A DNA stretch of 64,000 bases from Roseateles_C aquae (lineage in GTDB: Bacteria; Pseudomonadota; Gammaproteobacteria; Burkholderiales; Burkholderiaceae_C), in the NCBI RefSeq assembly GCF_032337115.1, contig NZ_JAVXZY010000003.1, positions 372,001 through 436,000 on the forward strand, given 5' to 3'. How positions within the stretch are numbered: position 1 is the stretch's first letter; each line of letters starts with the position of its first letter. Below are positions 45,664 to 54,278 of the stretch, piece by piece. The translations under genes and the position numbers were made by a program. The notes beneath the pieces were generated by a model. It did not search any database. It was not told where the DNA came from and was given only the letters and a program-made list of their open reading frames with translations.

Positions 45664-47844
45664 TCAGCGTGCGTTCAGATCGACGCCCAGTTGCTGGAAC
45701 AGGAAGCTGAAGGTGTCGGTGCGTTCCTTGATCGTTTCGCTCAGCGAGGAGCCGATGCCGTGGCCGCTGGCGGCGCTGGTGCGCAGGAGGATGGGGCGGC
45801 CGTTCGGATTGGCCGCCTGCAGACGGGCGATCATCTTGCGCGACTGGGCCGGGTTGACGCGGCCGTCGTTATCGCCGGTGGTCATCAGCACGGCGGGATA
45901 GGCGGTGCCGTCCTTGACCTTGTGAAACGGCGAGTAGGCATAGAGGGCGTCGAACTGGGCGCGGTCCTTGACGGTGCCGAACTCGGTCACGTTGAAGGCG
46001 CCGTTGGGGTCCAGCTCGATGCGCAGCATGTCGTAGATGCCAACCGCCGCATGCACGGCGCGGAACAGCTCGGGGCGCTGGGTCAGCGCCGCGCCCATCA
46101 GCAGGCCGCCATTGCTGCCGCCTTGGATGGCCAGCTTCTCAGGCGTGGCGTAGCCGCGGGCGATCAGGTGCTCGGCGGCGGCGATGAAGTCGTCGAACAC
46201 ATTCTGCTTGCGGGTCAGATTGCCGGCGCTGTGCCAGGTCTCGCCATACTCGCCGCCGCCGCGCAGATTGGCGATCACATAGACGCCGCCATGATCGAGC
46301 CAGACGCGGCGGGTGGTCGAGAAGCCCGGTGTCTGGCTGACGCTGTAGCCGCCGTAGCCATAGAGGATGGTCGGGTTCTGGCCGTTCAGCTGCGTGCCCT
46401 TGCGGCGGATGATGTTCAGCGGCACGCGGGTGCCGTCCTTGGAGACGGCGAATTCGCGCAGCACCTCGGTGTCGCTGTAGTCGGCCACGCTCTTGAGCGC
46501 CAGGGCGGTCTTGGCCAGCGGCTGGCCGGCGGCGGCACGGTACCAGGCCGGTGGCTCGGTGTAGCTCTGCACCGAGGCGAGCAGCTCGCCATCGGCCATG
46601 GCCACGATATCGTCCACGCTGCTGACCGGCGGCAGCGCGATGGTCTGGGCCTTCAGCGTCTTCAGGTCGACCTCGGTCAGCTGCGAGGGGCCGCCGAGCA
46701 GGGCGCTGGCCAGCAGGCGCTGGCCGCTGATGGCGACATGCTGGATCGTGCCCTCACCCTCGGGCAGCACCAGCTGCGCGCGGGCCAGTTGCGGGTTCTT
46801 CAGCGCCACGCGCAAGACCTGACCCTTGGGCGCCTGCTTGCGCGACAGCAGGTAGAGATGCCCGTCGCTGCCGAACCAGCCCTGCTTGGCCTCGTCGGCA
46901 AAAGCGGCCAGGCGGGTCCATTTCTGTGCCCCCTTGCCGGCGCGCAGCAGGTAGAGCGCGACCTCGCCGCCGTCGCCGTTCTGCACCGTGGCCAGCACCT
47001 CGCCGCCAGGGCCGCTGGCGAGCTGGGTCTCGGCAATGCGCGGGAACTCGCGGCCGACGGCATAGCGGTCCTTGCTCAGCGGCTGGCCGAGCTGGTGGAA
47101 CCAGACCTGCTGGTAGAAATGCAGATCGGCGTCGCCGCGTTCGCCCGGCGCCGGATAGCGGGTGTAGAAGAAGCCCTTGCTGTCGGCCGCCCAGGCGACG
47201 GAACCGCCGCCGGTGGGGTACTGGACGCGCGGCACGACGACGTCAATCTGCTTGCCGCTGGCGACCTCGAAGACATGCACCGAGCCATCCTCGCTGCCTT
47301 TCTCGGACAGCGACACGGCCACCAGCTTGCCGTCCGGCGAGGGCACATAGAAGTCGATCGAGATGGACCCATCGGCGGCGAGCAGGTTCGGGTCGAGCAC
47401 GACACGCTCATCGCCCGGGCGGTCCGGCGAGGGCAGCGTGACCAGCAGCGCCTGCTGCTTGGGCGGCTGCGACTTGATCGCGAACAGCTGGCCGCCCTGG
47501 CGGCGTAGCGCGTAATAGCTGCTTGAGCGAGCGGTCACCAGCTCGGTGATTCTCTGCTGCACCCGTTCGCGGCCGGGCACGGCGTCCAGCGCCGCGCGGC
47601 TGAGCTGGTTCTGCGCCGCCAACCAGGTCTTGACGGCCGGCTGGCTGGCGTCTTCCAGCCACTGGTAGTCGTCGCTGACCTGGATGCCGTGGTAGCTGTT
47701 GACGACCGGCTGACGAGCGGCCGCCGGGTAGGGCTGGGCAAGCGCCTGCTGGGCGCCGCCCAGCAGGGCCAGGCCGAGCAGCAGGGCGCTCAGCGATGGG
47801 CGCCGGGGCGCGGCAGGACGGTGGCGGCGGGGTGTAGAAGTCAT
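45664..47844 (-). CDS. Exported prolyl oligopeptidase (S9A)
   Basis: The 726-residue protein has a signal peptide (about residues 18-37, LSALLLGLALLGGAQQALAQ). A seven-bladed propeller follows, starting HGIQVSDDYQWLEDASQPAV. The C-terminal hydrolase has Ser near 576 in IQGGSNGGLLMG, Asp near 654 in TTGDNDGRVNP and His near 692 in SAASGHGIG, in the usual order. It cuts proline-containing peptides, in the periplasm or outside. AAGGAGA precedes the ATG. A 14-bp palindrome overlaps that ribosome site. It is followed by a terminator and the M3 peptidase. Confidence 0.92.
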   Translation of the reverse strand: MTSTPRRHRPAAPRRPSLSALLLGLALLGGAQQALAQPYPAAARQPVVNSYHGIQVSDDYQWLEDASQPAVKTWLAAQNQLSRAALDAVPGRERVQQRITELVTARSSSYYALRRQGGQLFAIKSQPPKQQALLVTLPSPDRPGDERVVLDPNLLAADGSISIDFYVPSPDGKLVAVSLSEKGSEDGSVHVFEVASGKQIDVVVPRVQYPTGGGSVAWAADSKGFFYTRYPAPGERGDADLHFYQQVWFHQLGQPLSKDRYAVGREFPRIAETQLASGPGGEVLATVQNGDGGEVALYLLRAGKGAQKWTRLAAFADEAKQGWFGSDGHLYLLSRKQAPKGQVLRVALKNPQLARAQLVLPEGEGTIQHVAISGQRLLASALLGGPSQLTEVDLKTLKAQTIALPPVSSVDDIVAMADGELLASVQSYTEPPAWYRAAAGQPLAKTALALKSVADYSDTEVLREFAVSKDGTRVPLNIIRRKGTQLNGQNPTILYGYGGYSVSQTPGFSTTRRVWLDHGGVYVIANLRGGGEYGETWHSAGNLTRKQNVFDDFIAAAEHLIARGYATPEKLAIQGGSNGGLLMGAALTQRPELFRAVHAAVGIYDMLRIELDPNGAFNVTEFGTVKDRAQFDALYAYSPFHKVKDGTAYPAVLMTTGDNDGRVNPAQSRKMIARLQAANPNGRPILLRTSAASGHGIGSSLSETIKERTDTFSFLFQQLGVDLNAR

Positions 47845-47852
47845 GCTGTCTC

Positions 47853-47866
47853 CTTGATATATCAAG
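47853..47866. promoter_or_regulatory. 14-bp palindrome at the ribosome site of the S9 gene
   Basis: CTTGATATATCAAG is a perfect inverted repeat whose right arm runs into the AAGGAG ribosome site on the reverse strand. It could be an operator or a weak stem that hides the site. AT-rich sequence is unusual in this GC-rich stretch. Confidence 0.45.
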
Positions 47867-48000
47867 AAGCATAGACCCTGTAGACGCAGCCGCCAGAGGT
47901 CACGCAGGGATTGACAGGGCGGCGCTGTTCTGGGACCGAATTCCGGAATTGCAGGCAGAGCAGAGCGCCGGCCATGGGTCCGGGCGGCGCTCAACACATA

Positions 48001-48027
48001 CAAAAAACCCGGGTCGCGGCCCGGGTT
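48001..48027 (-). terminator. Rho-independent terminator of the TPR gene
   Basis: On the reverse strand AACCCGGG pairs with CCCGGGTT around a six-base loop and is followed by a run of six T. It is the clearest intrinsic terminator in the window and lies 25 bases after the stop of the TPR gene. Confidence 0.9.
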
Positions 48028-48051
48028 GATGAGATCGACGATGCAAGCGGC

Positions 48052-49206
48052 TCAGTCGAAGCTGCCACCACCGCCGGCGTCGAAATCGCCACCGCCACCG
48101 CTGTCCCAGGCCGCGCCGCCATCGCTGCCGCCGAGGTCCAGGCCGCCACCGCGGTTGTCGTCATCAAAGGGGATGTAGCCGCCGCGGTTGCTGCCATCGT
48201 CTTCCTCATGGCGGCGATGGCCATGGGCCTCTGCCGAGCCGCTCATCATGCTGCCAATGGCCACGCCGGCGCCAACGGCGGCCACCGTGCCCAGCACGCC
48301 CAGGCCGCCCGACGGTTGCGGGCCGCCATAGCCCGGGCCGTAGCCCGGCTGCTGCACATAGACCGGCTGCATGGCCTGGCGCTGCATCTCCATCCGTGCG
48401 GCACGTTCGCTGGGCTTTTCCTCGCCGCGGATCTCGGCGGCGATATCGCGGGAGCGCAGCACCAGGGCGGCGGTCTCGGCGAAATCCTTGCGCGAGTTCA
48501 GGCTGGACAGATGGGCGCTGATCTCGCCCTGGGCGCGCTTGGCGCGGTCGTAGTTGGCCAGCTTGGCTTCCTGGCTCAGCTGCGGGTTGGCATCGCTGGC
48601 GGCGATAGCGTCGCCCAGATCCTTGCTGGCCTGCTGCAGCTCACCCTGCCATTGCTCGCGAGCGGCACGCTGGTCGCCGTTGGCGCGCGAACGGGTCAGG
48701 CGCCAGGTCAGCAGGCCCAGGCCGATCAGCAGCGCGAACATCCAGAAGCCGCCGCCGGATTTCTTGGGTTCGGGCTCACGGGGCGCCGGGCGCGCCGGTG
48801 CAGCGGGCACGGCAGGCTCGGCTGGGGCTGGGCTGATCGCCGGTGCGCTGCTCAGCCCGGTGCTGACGCCTTTGCCCTGACTCTGGCTGCTCGGCGCCTC
48901 CATGATGTGGCGCAGCACCGTCTTGTCGCGGGCGAAGTTTTCACTTGGATCAAGCTCGCGGGCGCGGCGCACCTCGGCCTGGGCCTCGTCGACCTGGCCG
49001 AGATGGAACTTGGCCTGGGCGCGCCAGTAGTGGGCCAGCGCGTTCTCCGGATGCTTGGCCAGCACCTCGTCCAGGCGCTGATCGGCCTGGCTCCAGCGCC
49101 CGGCCTTCATATCGGCCTGGATGTCTTCCTTGGCGCCGGCCTGGGCGCCCAGTGCCGCCAGGCCCAAAATGGCGGCGGCGAGCAGGTGTTTGAGCGTTGT
49201 GGTCAT
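48052..49206 (-). CDS. TPR-containing exported/membrane protein with Gly/Asp-rich tail
   Basis: The 384-residue protein has a signal peptide (about residues 5-24). TPR-like helices run to about residue 95 (MKAGRWSQADQRLDEVLAKHPENALAHYWRAQAKFHLGQVDEAQ). A Pro/Ala linker, a membrane helix (GGGFWMFALLIGLGLLTWRL, near 150-170), a helical stretch, a Gly-rich hydrophobic segment (GVLGTVAAVGAGVAIGSMM) and a C-terminal Gly/Asp tail (GGGGDFDAGGGGSFD) follow. No enzyme domain is recognised. The tail composition resembles that of TPM_phosphatase-type membrane proteins, an uncertain comparison. GGAGGG precedes the ATG. Confidence 0.7.
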   Translation of the reverse strand: MTTTLKHLLAAAILGLAALGAQAGAKEDIQADMKAGRWSQADQRLDEVLAKHPENALAHYWRAQAKFHLGQVDEAQAEVRRARELDPSENFARDKTVLRHIMEAPSSQSQGKGVSTGLSSAPAISPAPAEPAVPAAPARPAPREPEPKKSGGGFWMFALLIGLGLLTWRLTRSRANGDQRAAREQWQGELQQASKDLGDAIAASDANPQLSQEAKLANYDRAKRAQGEISAHLSSLNSRKDFAETAALVLRSRDIAAEIRGEEKPSERAARMEMQRQAMQPVYVQQPGYGPGYGGPQPSGGLGVLGTVAAVGAGVAIGSMMSGSAEAHGHRRHEEDDGSNRGGYIPFDDDNRGGGLDLGGSDGGAAWDSGGGGDFDAGGGGSFD

Positions 49207-49286
49207 GGTGGGTCCCTCCAGTAGTCCACAGACTATCAGTCGCCGATGACGGGTGCCGGAACGCATGGCCCGGCCCAGCCCTCTCG

Positions 49287-51866
49287 TCAGCCCTCGGCGA
49301 TGCGCTTGCTGAGATGGGCCAGCGCTTCTTCGACCTGATCGACCAGCACCAGGCAGAGATCTCCCGCTTGCAGCCGCTCCAGCGCGCGGTCGATGGCGAC
49401 GAACTCGCCGCGGATTTCCTCAATATGGGTCGTGCGGCTGGCGCCTTCAAGACCCTGGCGCAGCAGCTGCAGCACCTCGCCGTCCTCGCGGCCGCGCTGG
49501 CAGGCGTCCTGGAACAGGATGACCTCGTCGAAGGCCTGGCCGAGGATCTGTGTCTGGATGCGGATGTCTTCGTCGCGGCGGTCGCCGGCGCCGGAGATCA
49601 CCACCGAGCGCTTCTTGGCCGGCAGCGCCTCGACGGCGGCCACCAGCGCACGCATCGCATCGCCGTTGTGGCCGTAGTCGGCAATGACGGTGGCGCCGCG
49701 GTAGTCCATCACATTGAAGCGGCCGGGCACGTTGTCGGCGTCATTGCTGAAGCTCGAAAGCCCGCGGCGGATGGTGTCCCAGTCCAGGCCCACACCCCAG
49801 GCGGCTGCCACCGAGGCCATCGCATTCTCGACCTGGAAGCCGATCAGGCCACCGCGGGTGAAGGGGATGTCGCGCAGCGGGATGCTTTCGCGCCAGGAGC
49901 CCTGGGCGGCGACCAGCTGATCGCCGTCCACATAGACGCAGCGCTTGCCCTGCGCGCGGTGGGTGGCCATCAGCGGATGGTGGCGGTCCTGGGCGAAGAA
50001 GATGATCTGGCCGGGGCAGACACCGGCCATATTGGCCACCACAGCATCGGCCGCATTGAGCACCGCATAGCCCGAGGGCGCGACGTTCTGCACGATGACG
50101 CGCTTGACCAGGGCCAGTTCCTCGACGGTGTTGAGGAAGTTCATGCCCAGGTGATCGCCGTCGCCAAGGTTCGTCACCACGGCGACCTGGCAGCGGTCAA
50201 AGCCCAGGCCTTCGCGCAGCACGCCGCCGCGGGCGGTCTCGAACACGGCAGCCTCGACATCCGGGTGCATCAGCACATTGCGGGCGCTCTTCGGGCCCGA
50301 GCAGTCGCCGCTGTCGATCTGATGGCCGTCGACATAGACGCCATCGGTATTGGTCATGCCGACGCGCAGGCCGCAGGTGGCGAACATATGGGCGATCAGC
50401 CGCGTCGTCGTCGTCTTGCCGTTGGTGCCGGTGACGGCGACCACCGGGATGCGGCCGTCCTCGCTCTTCTGGCCATGGCCATAGAGGTGATTGATGATGG
50501 CCTCGCCGACATTGCGGCCCTTGCCGTAGGACGGCGACAGATGCATGCGCAGGCCCGGCGCGGCGTTCACTTCGACGATGCCGCCGCTGATTTCTTCGAG
50601 CGGACGCAGCACGCTTTCGGCGACCACATCGACGCCACAGACATGCAGGCCGACGACTTGCGCGGCGGCGATGGCGCGGGCGGCCACATCGGGATGGACG
50701 TCATCGGTCACATCGGTGGCGGTGCCGCCGGTGGACAGATTGGCGTTGTTGCGCAGGATGACGCGGCGGCCCTTCTCGGGCACCGAGTCGGGGGTCAGGT
50801 CTTGCTGGGTGAGGCGCGCGACGGCGATGTCGTCGAAGCGGATCTTGGTCAGCGAGGTGGCGTGGCCGTCGCCGCGCTTGGGGTCGGCGTTGACCTTGTC
50901 GACCAGTTGCTTGACGGTGTGCACGCCGTCGCCGATCACATGCGGCGGGTCGCGGCGCGCGGCGGCGACCAGCTTGTCTCCCACCACCAGCAGGCGGTAG
51001 TCGGAGCCGGGCAGGAATTTCTCGACCATCACCTGGCCGATCTCGTCGGCCGCCTTGTAGGCGATTTCCAGATGCTCGCGCGTCACCACATTGACGGTGA
51101 CGCCCTTGCCCTGGTTGCCGTCCTGCGGCTTGACGACGACCGGCAGGCCGATCTCCAGTGCCGCCGCCCAGGCATCGTCAACCGATTCCACCGGCCGGCC
51201 ATAGGGCACCGGCACACCGGCCGATTGCAGCAGGCGCTTGCACAGGTCCTTGTCCTGGGCGATCGATTCGCTGACGGCGCTGGTCGCATCGACCTCGGCC
51301 GCCCAGATGCGGCGCTGCTTGGCGCCCCAGCCGAACTGCACCAGGCTGCCCTGGGTCAGGCGGCGAAACGGCACGCCGCGCTTGACGGCGGCGTCGACGA
51401 TGGAGCCGGTCGAGGGACCCAGGCGCACGTCTTCATCGGTCTCGCGCAGGCGCTTCAGCGAGGCGTCGATATCGAAGCTGCCGCCGTCCATGGCCGCCTG
51501 CACCAGCTGCAGCGCATCGTCCATGGCCATGCGGCCGACATCTTCCTCGCTGTACTCGACGACCACCTGGTAGGTGCCGGCTTCGCTGGTGATGTGGGTG
51601 TGGCTGAAGGTCACCGGGCAGCCGGCCTGGGCCTGCAGCGCCAGCGCGGCCTGTTCCAGCACATGGGCCAGCGAGATCTCGACCCGCTGGGCACTGGCCG
51701 GGCGCAGCGCACCGATGCTGGGGAAGAGGGCGCGCAGCCGGGCTTCAAAGCCGGCCAGTTCGGCGACCGAGCGTTCGGCTTCGCTGCAGCTCACCACGGC
51801 TTCGATGGCCGTGTGGCGGCTCCACATATTCGGACCGCGCAGGGCGCGGATGCGAGAGACTTCCAT
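49287..51866 (-). CDS. cphA: Cyanophycin synthetase
   Basis: The 859-residue protein begins EVSRIRALRGPNMWSRHTAIEAVV, the CphA signature. An ATP-grasp domain (about 200-460; GLPVVVKPQDGNQGKGVTVNV, EVNAAPGLRMHL) and a Mur-ligase-like domain follow, with the P-loop VTGTNGKTTTTRL near 478. The enzyme builds the aspartate-arginine polymer cyanophycin by adding Asp then Arg in two ATP-dependent steps. Both active sites look complete. It lies 34 bases after its paralogue, transcribed with it. Its length fits the family (about 850-900). Confidence 0.95.
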   Translation of the reverse strand: MEVSRIRALRGPNMWSRHTAIEAVVSCSEAERSVAELAGFEARLRALFPSIGALRPASAQRVEISLAHVLEQAALALQAQAGCPVTFSHTHITSEAGTYQVVVEYSEEDVGRMAMDDALQLVQAAMDGGSFDIDASLKRLRETDEDVRLGPSTGSIVDAAVKRGVPFRRLTQGSLVQFGWGAKQRRIWAAEVDATSAVSESIAQDKDLCKRLLQSAGVPVPYGRPVESVDDAWAAALEIGLPVVVKPQDGNQGKGVTVNVVTREHLEIAYKAADEIGQVMVEKFLPGSDYRLLVVGDKLVAAARRDPPHVIGDGVHTVKQLVDKVNADPKRGDGHATSLTKIRFDDIAVARLTQQDLTPDSVPEKGRRVILRNNANLSTGGTATDVTDDVHPDVAARAIAAAQVVGLHVCGVDVVAESVLRPLEEISGGIVEVNAAPGLRMHLSPSYGKGRNVGEAIINHLYGHGQKSEDGRIPVVAVTGTNGKTTTTRLIAHMFATCGLRVGMTNTDGVYVDGHQIDSGDCSGPKSARNVLMHPDVEAAVFETARGGVLREGLGFDRCQVAVVTNLGDGDHLGMNFLNTVEELALVKRVIVQNVAPSGYAVLNAADAVVANMAGVCPGQIIFFAQDRHHPLMATHRAQGKRCVYVDGDQLVAAQGSWRESIPLRDIPFTRGGLIGFQVENAMASVAAAWGVGLDWDTIRRGLSSFSNDADNVPGRFNVMDYRGATVIADYGHNGDAMRALVAAVEALPAKKRSVVISGAGDRRDEDIRIQTQILGQAFDEVILFQDACQRGREDGEVLQLLRQGLEGASRTTHIEEIRGEFVAIDRALERLQAGDLCLVLVDQVEEALAHLSKRIAEG

Positions 51867-51900
51867 GTTTGCGTCGTCTTTCGAAGCGTTTCGTTTTTGC

Positions 51901-54078
51901 TTACTGCGCGAGTTCGGGCACGAAGGTGTCCAGACCGGCCGAAATCAGTTCAGGGGAAATATTCAGTGCCCAGGCGGTCGCCACGGCAGCCAGCAGCGTG
52001 CCGGCATCGGTGGGCAGGCCGGCGCGGGCAAAGCGGGCCAGCAGGGTGTCCAGATTGGCGCCTGAGGTTTCCGAGGCACCCTGGGCCAGCACAGCGGCGC
52101 CGCCTTGCAGGAAGACCGCTCGGCCGCCCTTGGCGCGGTGTGCGGCCAGCGCGGCATTGCTGCCGTCCAGCGCATAGAACAGCACCTCGCCGTCGCTCAG
52201 CTCGGCCATCTCGACCAGGCGCGGCTCGGCCGCATTGAGCACGGCCGCGCCATCGGACAGCACGACATCGATCTGCGTGCGCAGCACCTTGAAGAGCTGG
52301 TCCTCGGTGCGGATGTCGTGCTCGTCGAGCTGGCCCAGGCCGCCCATATCGGTGACCACGCCGACCTGGCAGCGGTCATAGGCCAGGCCGTGATCCAGCA
52401 CCGAGGCGGCGCTGTTTTCGACCACCACGGCGTCGACGCCACGGTTCATCAGCAAGCGGTGCGCGGCATCCCAGCGGCCACCATTGATGCGGTCGACCCG
52501 GCGCGGGCCGAGGAAGAGCCCATCGCTGCAGGCGAGGCCGACATGGCGGCCGTTCAGGTGCAAGAGCCAGGCGACCAGGCGGCTGATGTGGTTGCCGCCT
52601 TGCGAGGCAGCGATGCCGACGATGGGAATGCGGCCGCTTTCGTCTTCGGCAAACAGATGGTCGATGATGGCCTGGCCGACCGGCTGGGGCATGCCCTCGG
52701 CCGGCTTCAGGTGCATCAACAGGCCCGGGCCGGCATTGACCTCGACGATGGCACCGCCGGTTTCAGCCAGCGGCTTGGCGATGTCGGTGGCGACCAGGTC
52801 GACGCCGGCGATGTCCAGGCCGATGGTGCGCGCAGCCAGCGAGACGGCACGGGCCACGTCCGGGTGGACCTGGGCGGTGCAGTCGATCGCCACATTGCCG
52901 TTGCGCTGGATCAGGATGCGCTGGCCGGCCTCGGGCACGCTGTCGGGCGTGACGCCCTGGCGTTGCAGGTCCAGCAGCACGACTGGGTCTTCGCCCAGCG
53001 TGATGCGGTTCAGCGGGAAGTCTTCGGTCAGGCCACGGCGCGGGTCGGTGTTGATCTGCTGATCGACCAACTCGCGTACCGTGTGCTTGCCGTCGCCGAC
53101 GATCCAGGCCTCGTCGCCACGGGCGGCAGCCACCACCTGGCCACCGACGACCAGCAGCCGGTGCTCGTTGCCGGGGATGTAGCGTTCGACCAGCACCTCC
53201 GAGCCTTCCTTGTCGGCGACATGGAAGGCCGCCTCGACGTCCTCACGCTTCTTCAGGTCCAGCGTGACGCCGCGGCCGTGGTTGCCGTCGGAGGGCTTGA
53301 CGACCACCGGCAGGCCCAGATCCTCGGCGGCCTCCCAGGCCTCGGCCGGGGACTTCACGGCCACGCCTTCGGGCACCGGTACGCCAACGGCCTTGAGCAG
53401 GCTCTTGGTCAGATCCTTGTCGCGGGCGATGCCTTCGGCGATCGCGCTGGTCATGTCGGTCTCGGCCGTCCAGATGCGACGTTGACGCGCACCATGGCCG
53501 AGCTGGACCAGATTGCCTTCGTTCAGGCGGATATGCGGAATGCGGCGGTCGGTCGCCGCGGCAACGATGGCCGCGGTCGAGGGGCCGAGATAGCAGTCGT
53601 CGACCTTGTCGCGGATGCGGGTGACGGCGGCGTCAACATCGAAGGCGTCGGCATTGATGGCCGCCATCAGCAGCGCATGGCCCTCGGCCAGCGCGCAGCG
53701 GGCGACCTGCTCGTCGCGGGCGCGGAAGACCATGCGGTAGACGCCGCGGCCCGAGGTCGAGCGGGTCTGGCCAAAGCCGGTCGGCATGCCGGCCAGGTTC
53801 AAGAGCTCGATCACCACATGCTCAAGCACATGGCCCATCCAGGTGCCTTCCTGCAGGCGCTGCAGGAAGCCGCCGCGCTCGCCCACGCCGCAGTGGTGCT
53901 CGATCAGCGCCGGCAGCGCCGTCGTCAGCCGCTCATTGAAACCGGGCAGCAGGTGGGAGGGGTGATCTTCCAGGCCGCCCAGATCGAGCCAGACCTCCAG
54001 CACCGGGCGATAGGTCCACATATTGGGACCACGCAAATAGTTGACGCGCAAAAGCTTGATGTCGTCGTGTCTGCTCAT
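51901..54078 (-). CDS. Cyanophycin synthetase paralogue lacking the Mur-ligase P-loop
   Basis: The 725-residue protein has the CphA opening LLRVNYLRGPNMWTYRPVLEVW and an intact ATP-grasp half (LPVVVKPSDGNHGRGVTLDL, EVNAGPGLLMHL). At the position of GTNGKTTT it reads VGIAASQGGNHISRLV, with no Gly-Lys-Thr, and the ligase half is about 130 residues shorter. This matches CphA2/CphA'-type paralogues, where the second ATP site is lost and the enzyme can polymerise preformed Asp-Arg dipeptides. It is the first gene of the pair, so both are made together. The exact activity here is inferred. Confidence 0.88.
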   Translation of the reverse strand: MSRHDDIKLLRVNYLRGPNMWTYRPVLEVWLDLGGLEDHPSHLLPGFNERLTTALPALIEHHCGVGERGGFLQRLQEGTWMGHVLEHVVIELLNLAGMPTGFGQTRSTSGRGVYRMVFRARDEQVARCALAEGHALLMAAINADAFDVDAAVTRIRDKVDDCYLGPSTAAIVAAATDRRIPHIRLNEGNLVQLGHGARQRRIWTAETDMTSAIAEGIARDKDLTKSLLKAVGVPVPEGVAVKSPAEAWEAAEDLGLPVVVKPSDGNHGRGVTLDLKKREDVEAAFHVADKEGSEVLVERYIPGNEHRLLVVGGQVVAAARGDEAWIVGDGKHTVRELVDQQINTDPRRGLTEDFPLNRITLGEDPVVLLDLQRQGVTPDSVPEAGQRILIQRNGNVAIDCTAQVHPDVARAVSLAARTIGLDIAGVDLVATDIAKPLAETGGAIVEVNAGPGLLMHLKPAEGMPQPVGQAIIDHLFAEDESGRIPIVGIAASQGGNHISRLVAWLLHLNGRHVGLACSDGLFLGPRRVDRINGGRWDAAHRLLMNRGVDAVVVENSAASVLDHGLAYDRCQVGVVTDMGGLGQLDEHDIRTEDQLFKVLRTQIDVVLSDGAAVLNAAEPRLVEMAELSDGEVLFYALDGSNAALAAHRAKGGRAVFLQGGAAVLAQGASETSGANLDTLLARFARAGLPTDAGTLLAAVATAWALNISPELISAGLDTFVPELAQ

Positions 54079-54278
54079 GGGTGAGGGGCCTTCAGGGCCT
54101 GATAGCGAGGGCGGGAATGGAAGCAAGCCGCAATTGTGCTCCCAGTTTGCGGAGCCGCTGTGTCGGTCCGCGGGCGGAGCGGTTTGTCTGCATCGACCGC
54201 TTCTGAGCGAAAATCCTCGGCTTGAACCCGTAAACCTCGCCAGAAGGCCCCGTCTTGGGGCGCGTAGCCAAAAACACA

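Noticed and set aside
41558..45901. Very long open frame on the forward strand (about 1447 codons) opposite the helicase and M3 peptidase
   Set aside because: It is antisense to two well-supported genes, with odd composition rich in Gln, Arg, Ala and His and no domain. High-GC DNA often leaves such frames open.
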